Source: Martinezella rhizogenes (GTDB lineage: Bacteria; Pseudomonadota; Alphaproteobacteria; Rhizobiales; Rhizobiaceae). From it: a DNA stretch of 55,046 bases. The notes beneath the pieces are model-generated. The model had not been told where the DNA came from. It did no database searches and saw only the letters and a list, made by a program, of their open reading frames with translations. Shown in pieces: positions 36,781 through 45,689 of this stretch; position 1 is the stretch's first letter; the number at the start of each line of letters is the position of its first letter. The stretch is from contig JAAMEZ010000005.1 in NCBI GenBank assembly GCA_013322215.1, forward strand, positions 1-55,046, read 5' to 3'. The position numbers were made by a program, and so were the translations under genes.

Positions 36781-38253
36781 GTGTCCAGATCCATTCTTTC
36801 CGTTTCGTCGTCTCAAACCGGTAAGATTCTGGCGAGAGCGCTTCTTGGTTTTTCGATCGCAACAGCGACGGTCGCGGTGACTGTCATTGACGCGAGCGCG
36901 GCCGGTCCGAAGTATGCCGGCATCGTCATCGACGCCAATACCGGCAACGTTCTCTACAGTGAAAACGCCGACACGCTGCACTATCCAGCCTCGCTGACCA
37001 AGATGATGACGGTCTATCTGACCTTCGAAGCGCTTGAGGCCGGACGCATCACCCTCGATACCCCGGTGGTATTTTCGAGGAACGCCGCCGCTCAGGCGCC
37101 GACCAAGCTCGGCATTGGCGCCGGTCGCTCCGTGACTGTTCGCGAGGCGATCCTCGGCATCGTCACCAAGTCTGCCAATGATGCTGCAATGGCGCTTGGT
37201 GAAATGCTCGGCGGTTCGGAAGAAGGCTTCGCCCGCATGATGAACGACAAGGCGCGGGCGCTCGGCATGACGCGCACGACCTATCGTAACCCGAACGGCC
37301 TGCCGAATACCGCGCAGATGACGACGGCTCGCGACCAGGCCCGCCTTGGCATCGCCTTGCGCGAGCATTTCCCGGAATATTACGGTTTCTTCTCCGAAAC
37401 GAGCTTCCGGCTCGGCAACCGCACGATCCTCGGCCACAATCGCCTGGTCGGCTCGGTGCGCGGCGTCGACGGTATCAAGACCGGTTACACGCGCGCCGCC
37501 GGCTACAATCTCGCCACCTCCGTCAAGGTCGATGGTCGCTCCATCGTAGGCGTCGTCCTTGGTGGCGCTTCAACACCGGCTCGCGACAATCAGATGCGTA
37601 AGCTGATCGCCGATTATCTGCCCGCAGCATCGACGAAGCACATCGCTTCCAATGTGATCGCGCAGGTCCCGGCTGCGACGTCCAATGTGCAGGCAGCCAG
37701 CGCACGTATGGCGGATATCAGCCGCGCAAAGATCAAGAATGACGGGACGACCGAAGTCGCTGATTCCAGCCCATCCAGCGCAGCGGCTTTTGCGGCGGTG
37801 ACGTCGCAGTCGAGCAATCCGTTGCTCGCCACAAAGCCCGTCCAGCGCCCCGCCTATGATGAGACAGCCTCCGCCGGATCTTCAGACGACGCCGATGAGG
37901 ACGAAGTCGATACCGTAACGACCGCATCGACCTCCAAGAGCGATACGAAACTCGTCAAGCTGCAGCGGGCCGAGAAATCCGAAAAGGTCGCAAAGGCTGA
38001 AAAAGCTGAGCGCGGGCCGACTGGCTGGGTCGTTCAGATCGGCATTTCCTCCAGTAAGGATGGCGCGACCGACCTGCTTGATACGGCAAAGAACAAGGGG
38101 GGCAAGGCCTTGCGTTCGGCCAAGCCCTATGCGGTCGCCTTTGATGGCGGCTACCGTGCCCGTTTCGGCGGGTTCGAGGATCAGAACGAAGCCCTCAATG
38201 CCTGCAAGGCGCTCAAGCGCGCCGGCGTGAGGTGCTGGGCGAGCATGGAATAG
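36781..38253 (+). CDS. dacA: D-alanyl-D-alanine carboxypeptidase with C-terminal SPOR domain
   Basis: A serine DD-peptidase that trims peptidoglycan stem peptides in the periplasm. After a signal peptide come the active-site motifs SLTKM (SxxK), KSANDAA (SxN) and DGIKTGYT (KTG). A long Ser/Thr/Ala-rich linker with a charged KAEKAEK stretch follows, and the last 80 residues form a SPOR peptidoglycan-binding domain (GWVVQIGISSSKDGA, RARFGGFEDQNEAL). The start is uncertain: GTG at 36781 gives the family-like head SRSILSVSSS, while ATG codons at 36727, 36754 and 36760 are alternatives. Confidence 0.92.
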   Translation: MSRSILSVSSSQTGKILARALLGFSIATATVAVTVIDASAAGPKYAGIVIDANTGNVLYSENADTLHYPASLTKMMTVYLTFEALEAGRITLDTPVVFSRNAAAQAPTKLGIGAGRSVTVREAILGIVTKSANDAAMALGEMLGGSEEGFARMMNDKARALGMTRTTYRNPNGLPNTAQMTTARDQARLGIALREHFPEYYGFFSETSFRLGNRTILGHNRLVGSVRGVDGIKTGYTRAAGYNLATSVKVDGRSIVGVVLGGASTPARDNQMRKLIADYLPAASTKHIASNVIAQVPAATSNVQAASARMADISRAKIKNDGTTEVADSSPSSAAAFAAVTSQSSNPLLATKPVQRPAYDETASAGSSDDADEDEVDTVTTASTSKSDTKLVKLQRAEKSEKVAKAEKAERGPTGWVVQIGISSSKDGATDLLDTAKNKGGKALRSAKPYAVAFDGGYRARFGGFEDQNEALNACKALKRAGVRCWASME

Positions 38254-38378
38254 AATGTGGCCGGTGTTTTCGCGCCGCATAATGTGAAGATTGGTCGGGC
38301 CTTCTGTTGCGCCCGGTCTTCCGGTTCCGAATGTCAAACGGGCCGGCCCTGAGTTTGTAACGTGTACGGGGTTTTGAA

Positions 38379-38654
38379 ATGGCAATGAACGAGAACTTTC
38401 CCGGTTTCTCGCTCGACGGCGGGGGCAAGATGAAACAGAAGGGCTTTGCTCTTCATCCGCTGCATGAGGCGGCGATGCGGCTGGCGGACCTCGGTCTCAG
38501 CCGCTCGCGTTCGCGCAACAAGACGAAAGACTTGATCGGCATCCTGCTTTGCCACGGCGCCCGCGCCTGGCGCTATTCGCAGCCGGAAGCGCATATTCAT
38601 CTGCATATCACCGCCCCGACCGGCCGCGCGCCGATCATGATGCGGCTGCGTTGA
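38379..38654 (+). CDS. small conserved hypothetical protein
   Basis: A 91-residue basic protein with the pattern LHPLHEAAMRLADLGLSRSRSRNKTKDLIGILLC and the end IHLHITAPTGRAPIMMRLR. No domain is recognised and it has no signal peptide or membrane segment. The coding bias matches its neighbours and the ATG is in a good context, so I regard it as real. The function is unknown. Confidence 0.6.
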   Translation: MAMNENFPGFSLDGGGKMKQKGFALHPLHEAAMRLADLGLSRSRSRNKTKDLIGILLCHGARAWRYSQPEAHIHLHITAPTGRAPIMMRLR

Positions 38655-38663
38655 AGCAAACTC

Positions 38664-38767
38664 GGGAGAACTGCGCAGCAGTTTTCCCTCTGGAATCGCG
38701 TGAAAACAATAGGATAGAGCGGCTCAAAAGCTTGTTGAAAAGCTGAACTGTTTTAAACAGCCGCTCT
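38664..38767. repeat. degenerate rhizobial palindromic repeat
   Basis: Two inverted repeats: GGGAGAACTGC/GCAGTTTTCCC (38664-38674, 38678-38688) and AGAGCGGC/GCCGCTCT (38716-38723, 38760-38767), with an inner CTGTTT-T-AAACAG. The layout matches the repeats at 9821 and 27756, but the sequence is more diverged. It directly abuts the stop codon of the convergent DUF1489 gene. Confidence 0.65.
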
Positions 38768-39201
38768 TAAAGCAAACCAAGTTCGGAAAGCTCCCGCCGC
38801 AGATCGGCGGGCAATTCGGCTGCCGCGCCAAGACTGTCGAGATCGCGCGGCACATCGTCCTGCGGCAGATAACGCCAGCCCTGAAACGGCCGCTTCGGCT
38901 GCCCTGTCGTCTCGACAACGCTCGGGTCGAGAATAAGACGGCAACGCTGAATGCCGTCTGCGTCGGTGAAGGTCTCGATGCCAAGCAATTTCTGCCGCGC
39001 CTGCACCTGTCCCTTGATCACCCAATAGAGCGAGCCGCCATCCAAAAGCTCATCTACCCGTTTCGGCACCATGCGCGTCGTGTGGGTCGTATGCGGCTCA
39101 AGCCCGGCGGCGATGGCGTTCATCGCCCGCTCGGAAACCCATTCGCGCAGATCATCGAGCGAATCCGCGCCCACGCACAATTTGATGAGATGCAAAGCCA
39201 T
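38767..39201 (-). CDS. DUF1489 family protein
   Basis: A 144-residue protein of the alphaproteobacterial DUF1489 family. Indicative stretches are LHLIKLCVGADSLDDLREWV, THTTRMVPKRVDELLDGGSLYWVIKG and GWRYLPQDDVPRDL. Function is unknown; it is a cytoplasmic protein without membrane segments. The start at 39201 matches the family. The stop codon lies at the edge of a palindromic repeat. Confidence 0.9.
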   Translation of the reverse strand: MALHLIKLCVGADSLDDLREWVSERAMNAIAAGLEPHTTHTTRMVPKRVDELLDGGSLYWVIKGQVQARQKLLGIETFTDADGIQRCRLILDPSVVETTGQPKRPFQGWRYLPQDDVPRDLDSLGAAAELPADLRRELSELGLL

Positions 39202-39311
39202 AGTGTCGTTGAAATCCTTTTGGCCGGCAGCGTCAAGCTTTTCGCTACCGACATCCACAGAGTGGGTAACATCCCCTGGCGGCGCAAAAGGTGATTCTCT
39301 CGGAGACGATT

Positions 39312-40331
39312 ATGGGCAGCGCATCGGATTACCCATCAAACGAGTGGACGGTAGCGGATGATCCCGGCCAATTCGGTTGGTCCAGCACCGCTCTCGCGAA
39401 TGCTTACCGCTATGCGCAATCGATCGGATCGTCCGCGATCATGATCGTGCAAGACGGCTTGATTGTGAGTTCATGGCGTAAAATTGCCGATGTGACCGGC
39501 ATCGCCTCGATGCGCAAAAGCCTGCTGAGCGCATTGATCGGCACGCACGAGATCGAGGGTACCATCGATCTGGCAACGACTCTCGCCGAACTGGGTATCG
39601 ATGATTGCGAGCCGGCCCTGACGTCGACGGAAAAGCAGGCTACGATCGCTGATCTTCTGATGTCGAGATCGGGTGTTTATCACGCCGCCGTCGATCAGGA
39701 CCCGGCCCTCTTGCCTCCCCGCGGCGCCCATGCCCCCGGAGAGCAATGGTTCTACAACAATTGGAGCTTCAATGTTCTGGGGGTTATCCTCCAGCAACTG
39801 AGCGGCGTTCCGATTGCCTGGGATTTCTCCAATCGCATCGCGATCCCGCTTCAGATGCAGGATTTTCAGCCGGAACACTTCCGTTTCAAGACGATACCTC
39901 AATCGGTCCATCCCGCTTACAAGATCAGAATGTCCGCGCGTGATCTGGCACGCCTGGGCGTCCTCCTCGTGAATGGCGGCCGATGGCGCGATGCGCAGAT
40001 CATTCCGGCGGAGTGGATCAGCAGAAGCACCGTGCCTTACACGGATCTCGGCCGCGGTGCGGGTTTCGGCTACAGCTGGTGGATCGGACGATACGCGTTG
40101 CAGCCTGCAACGGAGTCCGGTGGCGACGTCGTCAAAGACAAGCCATTCTATTGGGCATCCGGCATGGGGAACCAATATCTCATGGTGTTTCCTGATATAG
40201 CGACAGTCTTGGTTCACAGGGTATGCGACACCAACAATGGGCCGAGCAGTGCTCAAATCGAGCAACTACAAACCATGCTCCTGGGAGGCCGCGTGGCCGG
40301 CATCCCCATCACGACCCCAATAAGCAAATGA
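39312..40331 (+). CDS. beta-lactamase-fold serine hydrolase
   Basis: A 339-residue serine hydrolase of the class C beta-lactamase/esterase fold. The SxxK motif is SMRKSLLSALIG near residue 74, YxN is YNNWSFNVLGV near residue 150, and later motifs include SARDLARLGVLLVNGGRW and GFGYSWWIG. No signal peptide is evident, so it is probably a cytoplasmic esterase. The ATG at 39312 has CGGAGA upstream and is preferred to the GTG at 39291. Confidence 0.88.
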   Translation: MGSASDYPSNEWTVADDPGQFGWSSTALANAYRYAQSIGSSAIMIVQDGLIVSSWRKIADVTGIASMRKSLLSALIGTHEIEGTIDLATTLAELGIDDCEPALTSTEKQATIADLLMSRSGVYHAAVDQDPALLPPRGAHAPGEQWFYNNWSFNVLGVILQQLSGVPIAWDFSNRIAIPLQMQDFQPEHFRFKTIPQSVHPAYKIRMSARDLARLGVLLVNGGRWRDAQIIPAEWISRSTVPYTDLGRGAGFGYSWWIGRYALQPATESGGDVVKDKPFYWASGMGNQYLMVFPDIATVLVHRVCDTNNGPSSAQIEQLQTMLLGGRVAGIPITTPISK

Positions 40332-40367
40332 TCTTCGCGTAACGCAGCGCTCTAACCCTGGACCGCA

Positions 40368-41777
40368 TCAGCATTCCACGACATTGACGGCGAGGCCGCC
40401 CGTCGAGGTTTCCTTGTATTTCTCGCTCATATCGTAGCCGGTCTGGCGCATAGTCTCGATGCAGGCGTCGAGCGGCACGAAATGCCGGCCGTCTCCCTTG
40501 ATCGCAAGCGAAGCGGCGGTAACCGCCTTGACCGCGCCAAGCGCATTGCGCTCGATGCAGGGCACCTGCACGAGGCCGGCGATCGGATCGCAGGTCATGC
40601 CGAGATGGTGCTCCAGCGCGATTTCGGCTGCATTCTCGATCTGCTCCGGCGTAGCGCCCATGACCGCTGCAAGTCCCGCAGCCGCCATTGCGGCCGCCGA
40701 ACCCACCTCGCCCTGACAGCCGACTTCAGCGCCGGAGATCGACGCGTTGTGCTTGATGATGCCGCCGACTGCCGCCGCCGTCAGAAGATAGTTGCGGATG
40801 CCGTCCTGATCCCAGTCTTCGTGGAAATGCTGATAATAGCGGATCGTAGCCGGGATGACGCCGGCGGCGCCATTGGTCGGAGCCGTTACAACACGTCCAC
40901 CGGCCGCATTCTCTTCGTTGACGGCCATGGCGTAGACGCTCAGCCAGTCGTTGGCGAGCAACGGATTGATGCGGTTGCTGCGCCACTCCTCCTGCAGCTT
41001 GTCATGGATGGCGCGCGCGCGGCGGCGCACCTTCAGACCGCCCGGCATGATACCGTCAACCTTGAGGCCGCGATCGATGCAACTGCTCATGGCAGCCCAT
41101 ATGCGGTCGAGGCCGGCATCAAGTTCCTCGGCGCTCATATGCGTCTCTTCATTGGCACGCTTCATCTGCGCAATCGAGAGACCGGAACGCTCGGACATTT
41201 CGAGCATCTGCTTGGCGCTGGCAAAGGGGAATGGAACGCGCTCGCCCGCCGCTGCCGGCTTCTTCCGGTCGGCCTTCATCTGCTCCAGTTCCGTATCGGT
41301 GACGACGAAGCCGCCGCCGACGGAGTAATAGATCCGCTTCACGAGCAGGCGATCGTCCTTGTCGAAAGCCGAGAAGCTCATGCCGTTGGCATGACCGGGC
41401 AACGGCACCTTCTTGTCGAAGATAAGATCGGTCTTCGGCTGGAACTGATAGCCCGGATGACCTGGTGGCGTGATGCGCCCGCTGCGCTCGACCTCGTCGA
41501 TAATAGCATCCATATGGTCCGGATCGACGCTGTCGGGTCTCTCGCCCATCAGGCCGAGAATAACCGCTCTGCCCGTGCCGTGGCCGATGCCCGTATGGGC
41601 GAGCGAGCCATGCAGGCTGACCTTGATCGACTCGACATGCACGTTCGAAGACGGGCGCGGCCATTCGTTCGAAACCACAAGGTCGAGGAAGCGATTCGCG
41701 GCCGACATCGGCCCCATCGTGTGCGAGCTGGACGGTCCCACACCGATCTTGAACACGTCGAAAACTGAAAGAAACAT
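40368..41777 (-). CDS. sdaA: L-serine ammonia-lyase, iron-sulfur dependent
   Basis: A 469-residue single-chain L-serine dehydratase that converts serine to pyruvate and ammonia using a [4Fe-4S] cluster. N-terminal residues [24 protein letters not shown] are typical, and the cluster cysteines are in [25 protein letters not shown] and near the C-terminus (NVVEC). It is divergent from a membrane-protein gene and has no operon partner. Confidence 0.97.
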   Translation of the reverse strand: MFLSVFDVFKIGVGPSSSHTMGPMSAANRFLDLVVSNEWPRPSSNVHVESIKVSLHGSLAHTGIGHGTGRAVILGLMGERPDSVDPDHMDAIIDEVERSGRITPPGHPGYQFQPKTDLIFDKKVPLPGHANGMSFSAFDKDDRLLVKRIYYSVGGGFVVTDTELEQMKADRKKPAAAGERVPFPFASAKQMLEMSERSGLSIAQMKRANEETHMSAEELDAGLDRIWAAMSSCIDRGLKVDGIMPGGLKVRRRARAIHDKLQEEWRSNRINPLLANDWLSVYAMAVNEENAAGGRVVTAPTNGAAGVIPATIRYYQHFHEDWDQDGIRNYLLTAAAVGGIIKHNASISGAEVGCQGEVGSAAAMAAAGLAAVMGATPEQIENAAEIALEHHLGMTCDPIAGLVQVPCIERNALGAVKAVTAASLAIKGDGRHFVPLDACIETMRQTGYDMSEKYKETSTGGLAVNVVEC

Positions 41778-41975
41778 GGACCTTTGGTGCCTCCAGGCAA
41801 ATCGATTTCCGGCAAGGCTACGCTATCGAGGCAAGCTTGCACGGCGATTGGCCGACATCGGATTTCATGGCAGCGACATTACATATAGGCATCCGGGGAA
41901 GCAAACAGAAGGCCATTGCGCCCGGCACGCGCTGAGCTACAGTCCACATCGGATTGATCTGGAGAATCTGCCTTT

Positions 41976-42668
41976 ATGACGACTGCCGACTATGTCGCCC
42001 TCGCCCTTTTCATCTTTCTCTGGGTCGCGCTGAACTGGATCGTCAGCAGCGCCAGCTTCTTCAATCGCACCAGCCTGACGCTGGCGATGAACGAGCGCCG
42101 GCGGGAATGGATCTACAACTCGCTTCGCCGCGACCTGAAGATGATCGATACGCAGATCCTCTCGGGCCTGCAGAACGGCACGGGCTTCTTCGCCTCCACC
42201 TCGATTTTCGCGATCGGTAGCTGCTTTGCGCTGCTCGGCGCCACCGACAAGATCAATGCCTTCTTCTCCGACATGCCCTTCATCTTCAACGGCGGCCGGG
42301 CAGCCTTCGAAATCAAGGTGGCGGGGCTTGCCTGTCTTTTCGGCTATGCCTTCTTCAAATTCGGCTGGGCCTACCGTCTGTTCAACTACTGCACCATTCT
42401 CTTCGGCTCATTGCCGATGCTGGAAGATGCCATTCGTGATCCCGTGCGCGCCGAACGTGCCGCCGAGCGGGTCATCCGCATGAACATCATCGCAGCCAGG
42501 AATTTCAACTCCGGCCTGCGAGCCATCTTCCTGTCGATTGGTTACCTCGGCTGGTTTCTGAGCCCCTACGTTTTCATGGTCACGACCATGTTCATCATCA
42601 TCGTGCTGGTCCGCCGGCAGTTTTTTTCCGATGCCCGTCTGGCCATTATGGATAGCGATGTGCCATGA
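41976..42668 (+). CDS. DUF599 family membrane protein
   Basis: A 230-residue inner-membrane protein of the DUF599 family, with about four helices. It shows the typical MNERRREWIYNSLRRDLKMIDTQI block and the conserved NGTGFFASTSIFAIGSCFALLG. No function is established. A GGAG site lies ahead of the ATG. Two more membrane-associated genes follow on the same strand with short gaps (61 and 12 bases), suggesting an operon. Confidence 0.88.
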   Translation: MTTADYVALALFIFLWVALNWIVSSASFFNRTSLTLAMNERRREWIYNSLRRDLKMIDTQILSGLQNGTGFFASTSIFAIGSCFALLGATDKINAFFSDMPFIFNGGRAAFEIKVAGLACLFGYAFFKFGWAYRLFNYCTILFGSLPMLEDAIRDPVRAERAAERVIRMNIIAARNFNSGLRAIFLSIGYLGWFLSPYVFMVTTMFIIIVLVRRQFFSDARLAIMDSDVP

Positions 42669-42729
42669 CATGCTCGCGCCGTCTCAAGCGACGCTCGTGA
42701 TTTGAGTTCATGCCTGGAAGGACCCGCCA

Positions 42730-43719
42730 ATGGTCGCTATCGCCGAGAGTGCCGATGCACCGCAAAAGACGCCCCGCATCGGCATTCTGGATACGGCGCG
42801 CGGCGTCGCGCTCTTGGCCATGGCAAGCTATCACTGCACCTGGGATTTCGAATTCTTCGGCTATCTCGATTCTGGCACCGCAGAAACCGGCTGGCTGAAG
42901 CTTTACGCCCGCGTCATAGCCAGCACCTTCCTGTTTCTGGCAGGCTTCAGCCTCGTACTGGCCAATACACCGGAGATTCGCTGGCACTCCTACTGGCGAC
43001 GACTGGGCATGATCGTCGCGGCCGCCGCTGCCATCTCCCTCGTCACCTTCATCGGCATGCGCGACGAATGGATATTCTTCGGCATCCTGCACAGCATCGC
43101 GGCGGCGAGCCTCATCGGGCTCCTATTCCTGCGCCTGCCGGCATTCGCCACGCTTCTGATCGCGGCATTGCTGGCGGTCGGCATCGTGGTCGACAATGTC
43201 CTTGCGCCGATGTCGCTGCATTCGACGTTTTTCGACGCGCCCTGGCTGTGGTGGGTCGGGCTTTCGGAAAACATCCAGCGGTCGAACGATTATGTACCGT
43301 TGTTCCCGTGGCTGACGCCATTCCTCTTCGGTCTCGGTATTGCGCAGCTAGCGACGTCTCTCGGCTGGCTGAAGCACCTGGCCAAGTTCGGCCCTGGCAG
43401 CAACCTCATTGCCCGCGCGGGCCGCCACAGCCTGATCTTCTATCTGGTCCACCAGCCGGTGCTGTTCGGTCTCGTCTATCTTCTGTCGCTGGTCGCTCCG
43501 GCTCCGCCGCAAGACCCGACGGTCGGCTATATCAGGCAATGCGTGGCGTCATGCACACGTTCGGGCAGCGAAGCCATGTGCCGCAGCTTCTGCCAGTGTA
43601 CGCTCGACAAATTGCAGGCCCAGGATCTTTTCAAACCCTTGGAATCCGGAGCGATTAAAGCAGATAGCGATGAACGTGTAAGCCGAATCGCGATACAATG
43701 CACGGATGAAGCGCAATGA
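42730..43719 (+). CDS. DUF1624/HGSNAT-like membrane acyltransferase with cysteine-rich tail
   Basis: A 329-residue multi-spanning membrane protein. It starts with the conserved ILDTARGVALLAMASYHCTWDFEFFG segment and the APWLWWVGL block of the DUF1624 family, related to heparan-alpha-glucosaminide N-acetyltransferases. The last about 60 residues (VASCTRSGSEAMCRSFCQC and on) are hydrophilic with seven cysteines in all, an unusual appendix probably facing the periplasm. It may acylate a lipid-linked or cell-wall sugar; the substrate is unknown. The next gene starts 12 bases downstream. Confidence 0.82.
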   Translation: MVAIAESADAPQKTPRIGILDTARGVALLAMASYHCTWDFEFFGYLDSGTAETGWLKLYARVIASTFLFLAGFSLVLANTPEIRWHSYWRRLGMIVAAAAAISLVTFIGMRDEWIFFGILHSIAAASLIGLLFLRLPAFATLLIAALLAVGIVVDNVLAPMSLHSTFFDAPWLWWVGLSENIQRSNDYVPLFPWLTPFLFGLGIAQLATSLGWLKHLAKFGPGSNLIARAGRHSLIFYLVHQPVLFGLVYLLSLVAPAPPQDPTVGYIRQCVASCTRSGSEAMCRSFCQCTLDKLQAQDLFKPLESGAIKADSDERVSRIAIQCTDEAQ

Positions 43720-43731
43720 CAGGGTTATTCC

Positions 43732-44205
43732 ATGAATGCCTATCGTTCGAAGTCGCTGAGTTTTCCGTGGCCGCCGCTGCTCTATAGCCTTGCCGTCATT
43801 GCGGCGTTGTCTCTACAACGATGGTATCCGTTGCCTTTGCCCCTCGTCTGGGCGCTTTTTGCATGGGTTTTCGGCGCACTGTTGACCGCCTTTGCGGTGA
43901 CACTCAACGTCTGGGCCGTCAAAACGCTGCTAGAGCGCCGCACGACCGTTCTGACACAGCGCTGTACGGCGCATCTGGTAACTACCGGCCCCTTTCGCTT
44001 CACTCGCAACCCGACCTATCTCGGCTACACGTTGCTGACCGCGGGCCTCGGCCTGCTGATCGGCAACCTCTGGTTCCTGGCGATGGCGGCCGTGGCCGCC
44101 GCCTTGACGACCTTGCTCGTTATCCGTTGCGAGGAGATGCATCTCCTCTCGCGATTCGGCTGCGAATTCGAATTTTACTGCAGGCGCACCCGCCGCTGGC
44201 TATGA
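43732..44205 (+). CDS. isoprenylcysteine carboxylmethyltransferase-family membrane methyltransferase
   Basis: A 157-residue ICMT/phospholipid-methyltransferase-like membrane protein with about four helices. The C-terminal motif TTGPFRFTRNPTYLGYTL and the closing CEEMHLLSRFGCEFEFYCRR match the family. It probably methylates a lipid or prenyl substrate with S-adenosylmethionine. It is the last gene of the three-gene membrane run starting at 41976. Confidence 0.88.
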   Translation: MNAYRSKSLSFPWPPLLYSLAVIAALSLQRWYPLPLPLVWALFAWVFGALLTAFAVTLNVWAVKTLLERRTTVLTQRCTAHLVTTGPFRFTRNPTYLGYTLLTAGLGLLIGNLWFLAMAAVAAALTTLLVIRCEEMHLLSRFGCEFEFYCRRTRRWL

Positions 44206-44299
44206 AATCGAAAGGATTGAGGGGCGCTGAAGGAATCGTTCCGGCCATCTTGGGGGAACTATGGCTGAGAAATTATCTGCTTAGCCTTGATTGAGATCT

Positions 44300-44689
44300 T
44301 CACGTCCCAACGCCGATTTCGGCGAGGCGGCCGAGACAGGCTTCCTCGACATTATCGAGTTCGCTCAGCGTATCGTCGATATCCTTGCGCTTCTGACGCA
44401 GCTCGTCGCGCTTCTCATCGACGCGCTTCATCAGCAGTTTCAGCTGGCCGATTTCACCCGGAGGTTCTTTATAGACCTGAATGATCTCGCGAATCTCGGC
44501 GATGGTGAAGCCGATGCGACGGCCGCGCAGGATTTCCATGATCAGACGCCGATCGGCCGGACGGAACAGGCGCGTGCGGCCTCTGCGCTCAGGGTGGATG
44601 AGACCCTCGTCCTCATAGAACCTCAAGGTCCGGGTCGAAACCCCGAATTCCCGAGTGAGCTCCGTTATGCTATAGTATCCGTCGACCAA
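44300..44689 (-). CDS. MerR-family transcriptional regulator
   Basis: A 129-residue MerR protein. The N-terminal HTH is YYSITELTREFGVSTRTLRF, followed by YEDEGLIHPERRGRTRLF. A coiled-coil dimer helix (residues 80-115) follows. No cysteine cluster for metal binding is visible, so it is not a CueR/HmrR type and probably responds to an organic ligand. A near-perfect palindrome lies 32-55 bases upstream of its start at 44721-44744, as expected for autoregulation. Confidence 0.92.
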   Translation of the reverse strand: MVDGYYSITELTREFGVSTRTLRFYEDEGLIHPERRGRTRLFRPADRRLIMEILRGRRIGFTIAEIREIIQVYKEPPGEIGQLKLLMKRVDEKRDELRQKRKDIDDTLSELDNVEEACLGRLAEIGVGT

Positions 44690-45134
44690 GAATCCGCCCC
44701 TATCTGCTGCCCATGATAATATTGACTTTTACGTAATAGTCAATTTTCATGGGTTCTAGTCAGCTCCGAACCCGCCAGCGCAGCGCAAAACTATGGGCTC
44801 GCAAGGCCTAAGGGGCGAAATTCCAGTAAATTCGATAGTAATGGTCACGAAGATAGGCGACGGCCCCAGCGACTCAATCCACGAATCGATGTGACAGACG
44901 TACGGAATGCTAAAATGCGGCGGTCGCACCCTCAATCATGGCAAACGCCATTCGGCTGGAAGGCCTCTGGCTTGCCCGACATCCCTAACTGACTTTCCTT
45001 GAAATCGATATAAAAACAATTGGATAATGGAGAAGACTCATCGGGAAGCGCAGCCATCAAGACGATAGCATCTCCGCCATCTTCGCTTATCCTGACCGCC
45101 TTCTACCCATGTCCTCCATCCGATAGAGAGTGCC
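44690..45134. other. 445-base intergenic region between merR and the deformylase-like gene
   Basis: Apart from the MerR operator at 44721-44744, the roughly 390 bases to 45134 hold no ORF with coding features, no hairpin-plus-U-tract and no recognisable RNA. The divergent target usually found next to a MerR gene seems to be missing or far away. Confidence 0.5.
44721..44744. promoter_or_regulatory. operator of the MerR regulator
   Basis: A 24-base pseudo-palindrome with outer half-sites ATTGACT and AGTCAAT and a central TTACGTAA. Eleven of twelve mirror positions pair, and only one position in each arm breaks the symmetry. It lies just upstream of the minus-strand merR start, so self-regulation is expected. 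The outer half-site ATTGAC is shared with the palindrome at 4421. Confidence 0.65.
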
Positions 45135-45629
45135 GTGCCCGCCCGCCCCATCATCCGCTTTCCTGATCCGCTACTACGAACCACCTGCACCGCCGTCACA
45201 GCCTTCGACGACGATCTACGAGCGCTCGTCAACGATCTGCTGGACACGATGCGGGCCGCGCCCGGCGTCGGCATCACCGGCCCGCATATCGGCGTCCTCA
45301 AGCGGGTCGTCGTGATCGAACTCGGCCGCGAGGATGGCGTACGAACCTATATCAATCCGGAAATCCTATGGTCGTCGCCGGAGACCATGCGGCATATGGA
45401 GGGCAGCGTCTCCATGCCCGGAGCGACGGAGGAGATCGTCAGGCCGAAATCAATCCGGTTTAGCTATCAGGATGTCGCCGGCGAGACACATGAAGCGGAG
45501 GCGCACGACTTTCTGGCCATCTGCATCCAGCACGAGATCGACCAGCTGGATGGCATTTTCTGGCTCCAGCGGCTTTCCAAGCTCAAGCGCGACCGGCTTG
45601 TCAAAAAATGGGAGAAGATGCGGGATTGA
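45135..45629 (+). CDS. peptide-deformylase-like protein with altered active-site motifs
   Basis: A 164-residue protein with the peptide deformylase fold. All three signatures deviate. GxGxAAxQ is GVGITGPH (residues 44-51), EGCxS is EGSVS (89-93) with the metal-ligand cysteine replaced by Ser91, and HExDH is HEIDQ (133-137) with the second histidine replaced by Gln137. Only His133 of the three metal ligands and Glu134 remain, so classical deformylase activity is unlikely. It may be a pseudoenzyme or have a different metal site. Starts with GTG. The housekeeping Def is not in this window. Confidence 0.85.
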   Translation: MPARPIIRFPDPLLRTTCTAVTAFDDDLRALVNDLLDTMRAAPGVGITGPHIGVLKRVVVIELGREDGVRTYINPEILWSSPETMRHMEGSVSMPGATEEIVRPKSIRFSYQDVAGETHEAEAHDFLAICIQHEIDQLDGIFWLQRLSKLKRDRLVKKWEKMRD

Positions 45630-45635
45630 AATCCG

Positions 45636-45666
45636 CAAAAGAAAACGGGCGCCCGAAAGCGCCCGT
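45636..45666 (-). terminator. Rho-independent terminator between deformylase-like and secreted-protein genes
   Basis: ACGGGCGC/GCGCCCGT with a six-base loop, followed on the minus strand by TTTTCTTTT. It ends the minus-strand secreted-protein gene and may also act on the convergent plus-strand gene. Confidence 0.75.
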
Positions 45667-45689
45667 CCTGTCACTGCTAAACTCGGCAA

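Noticed and set aside
40482..41768. 428-codon plus-strand frame opposite sdaA
   Set aside because: Shadow of L-serine ammonia-lyase; no recognisable domain.
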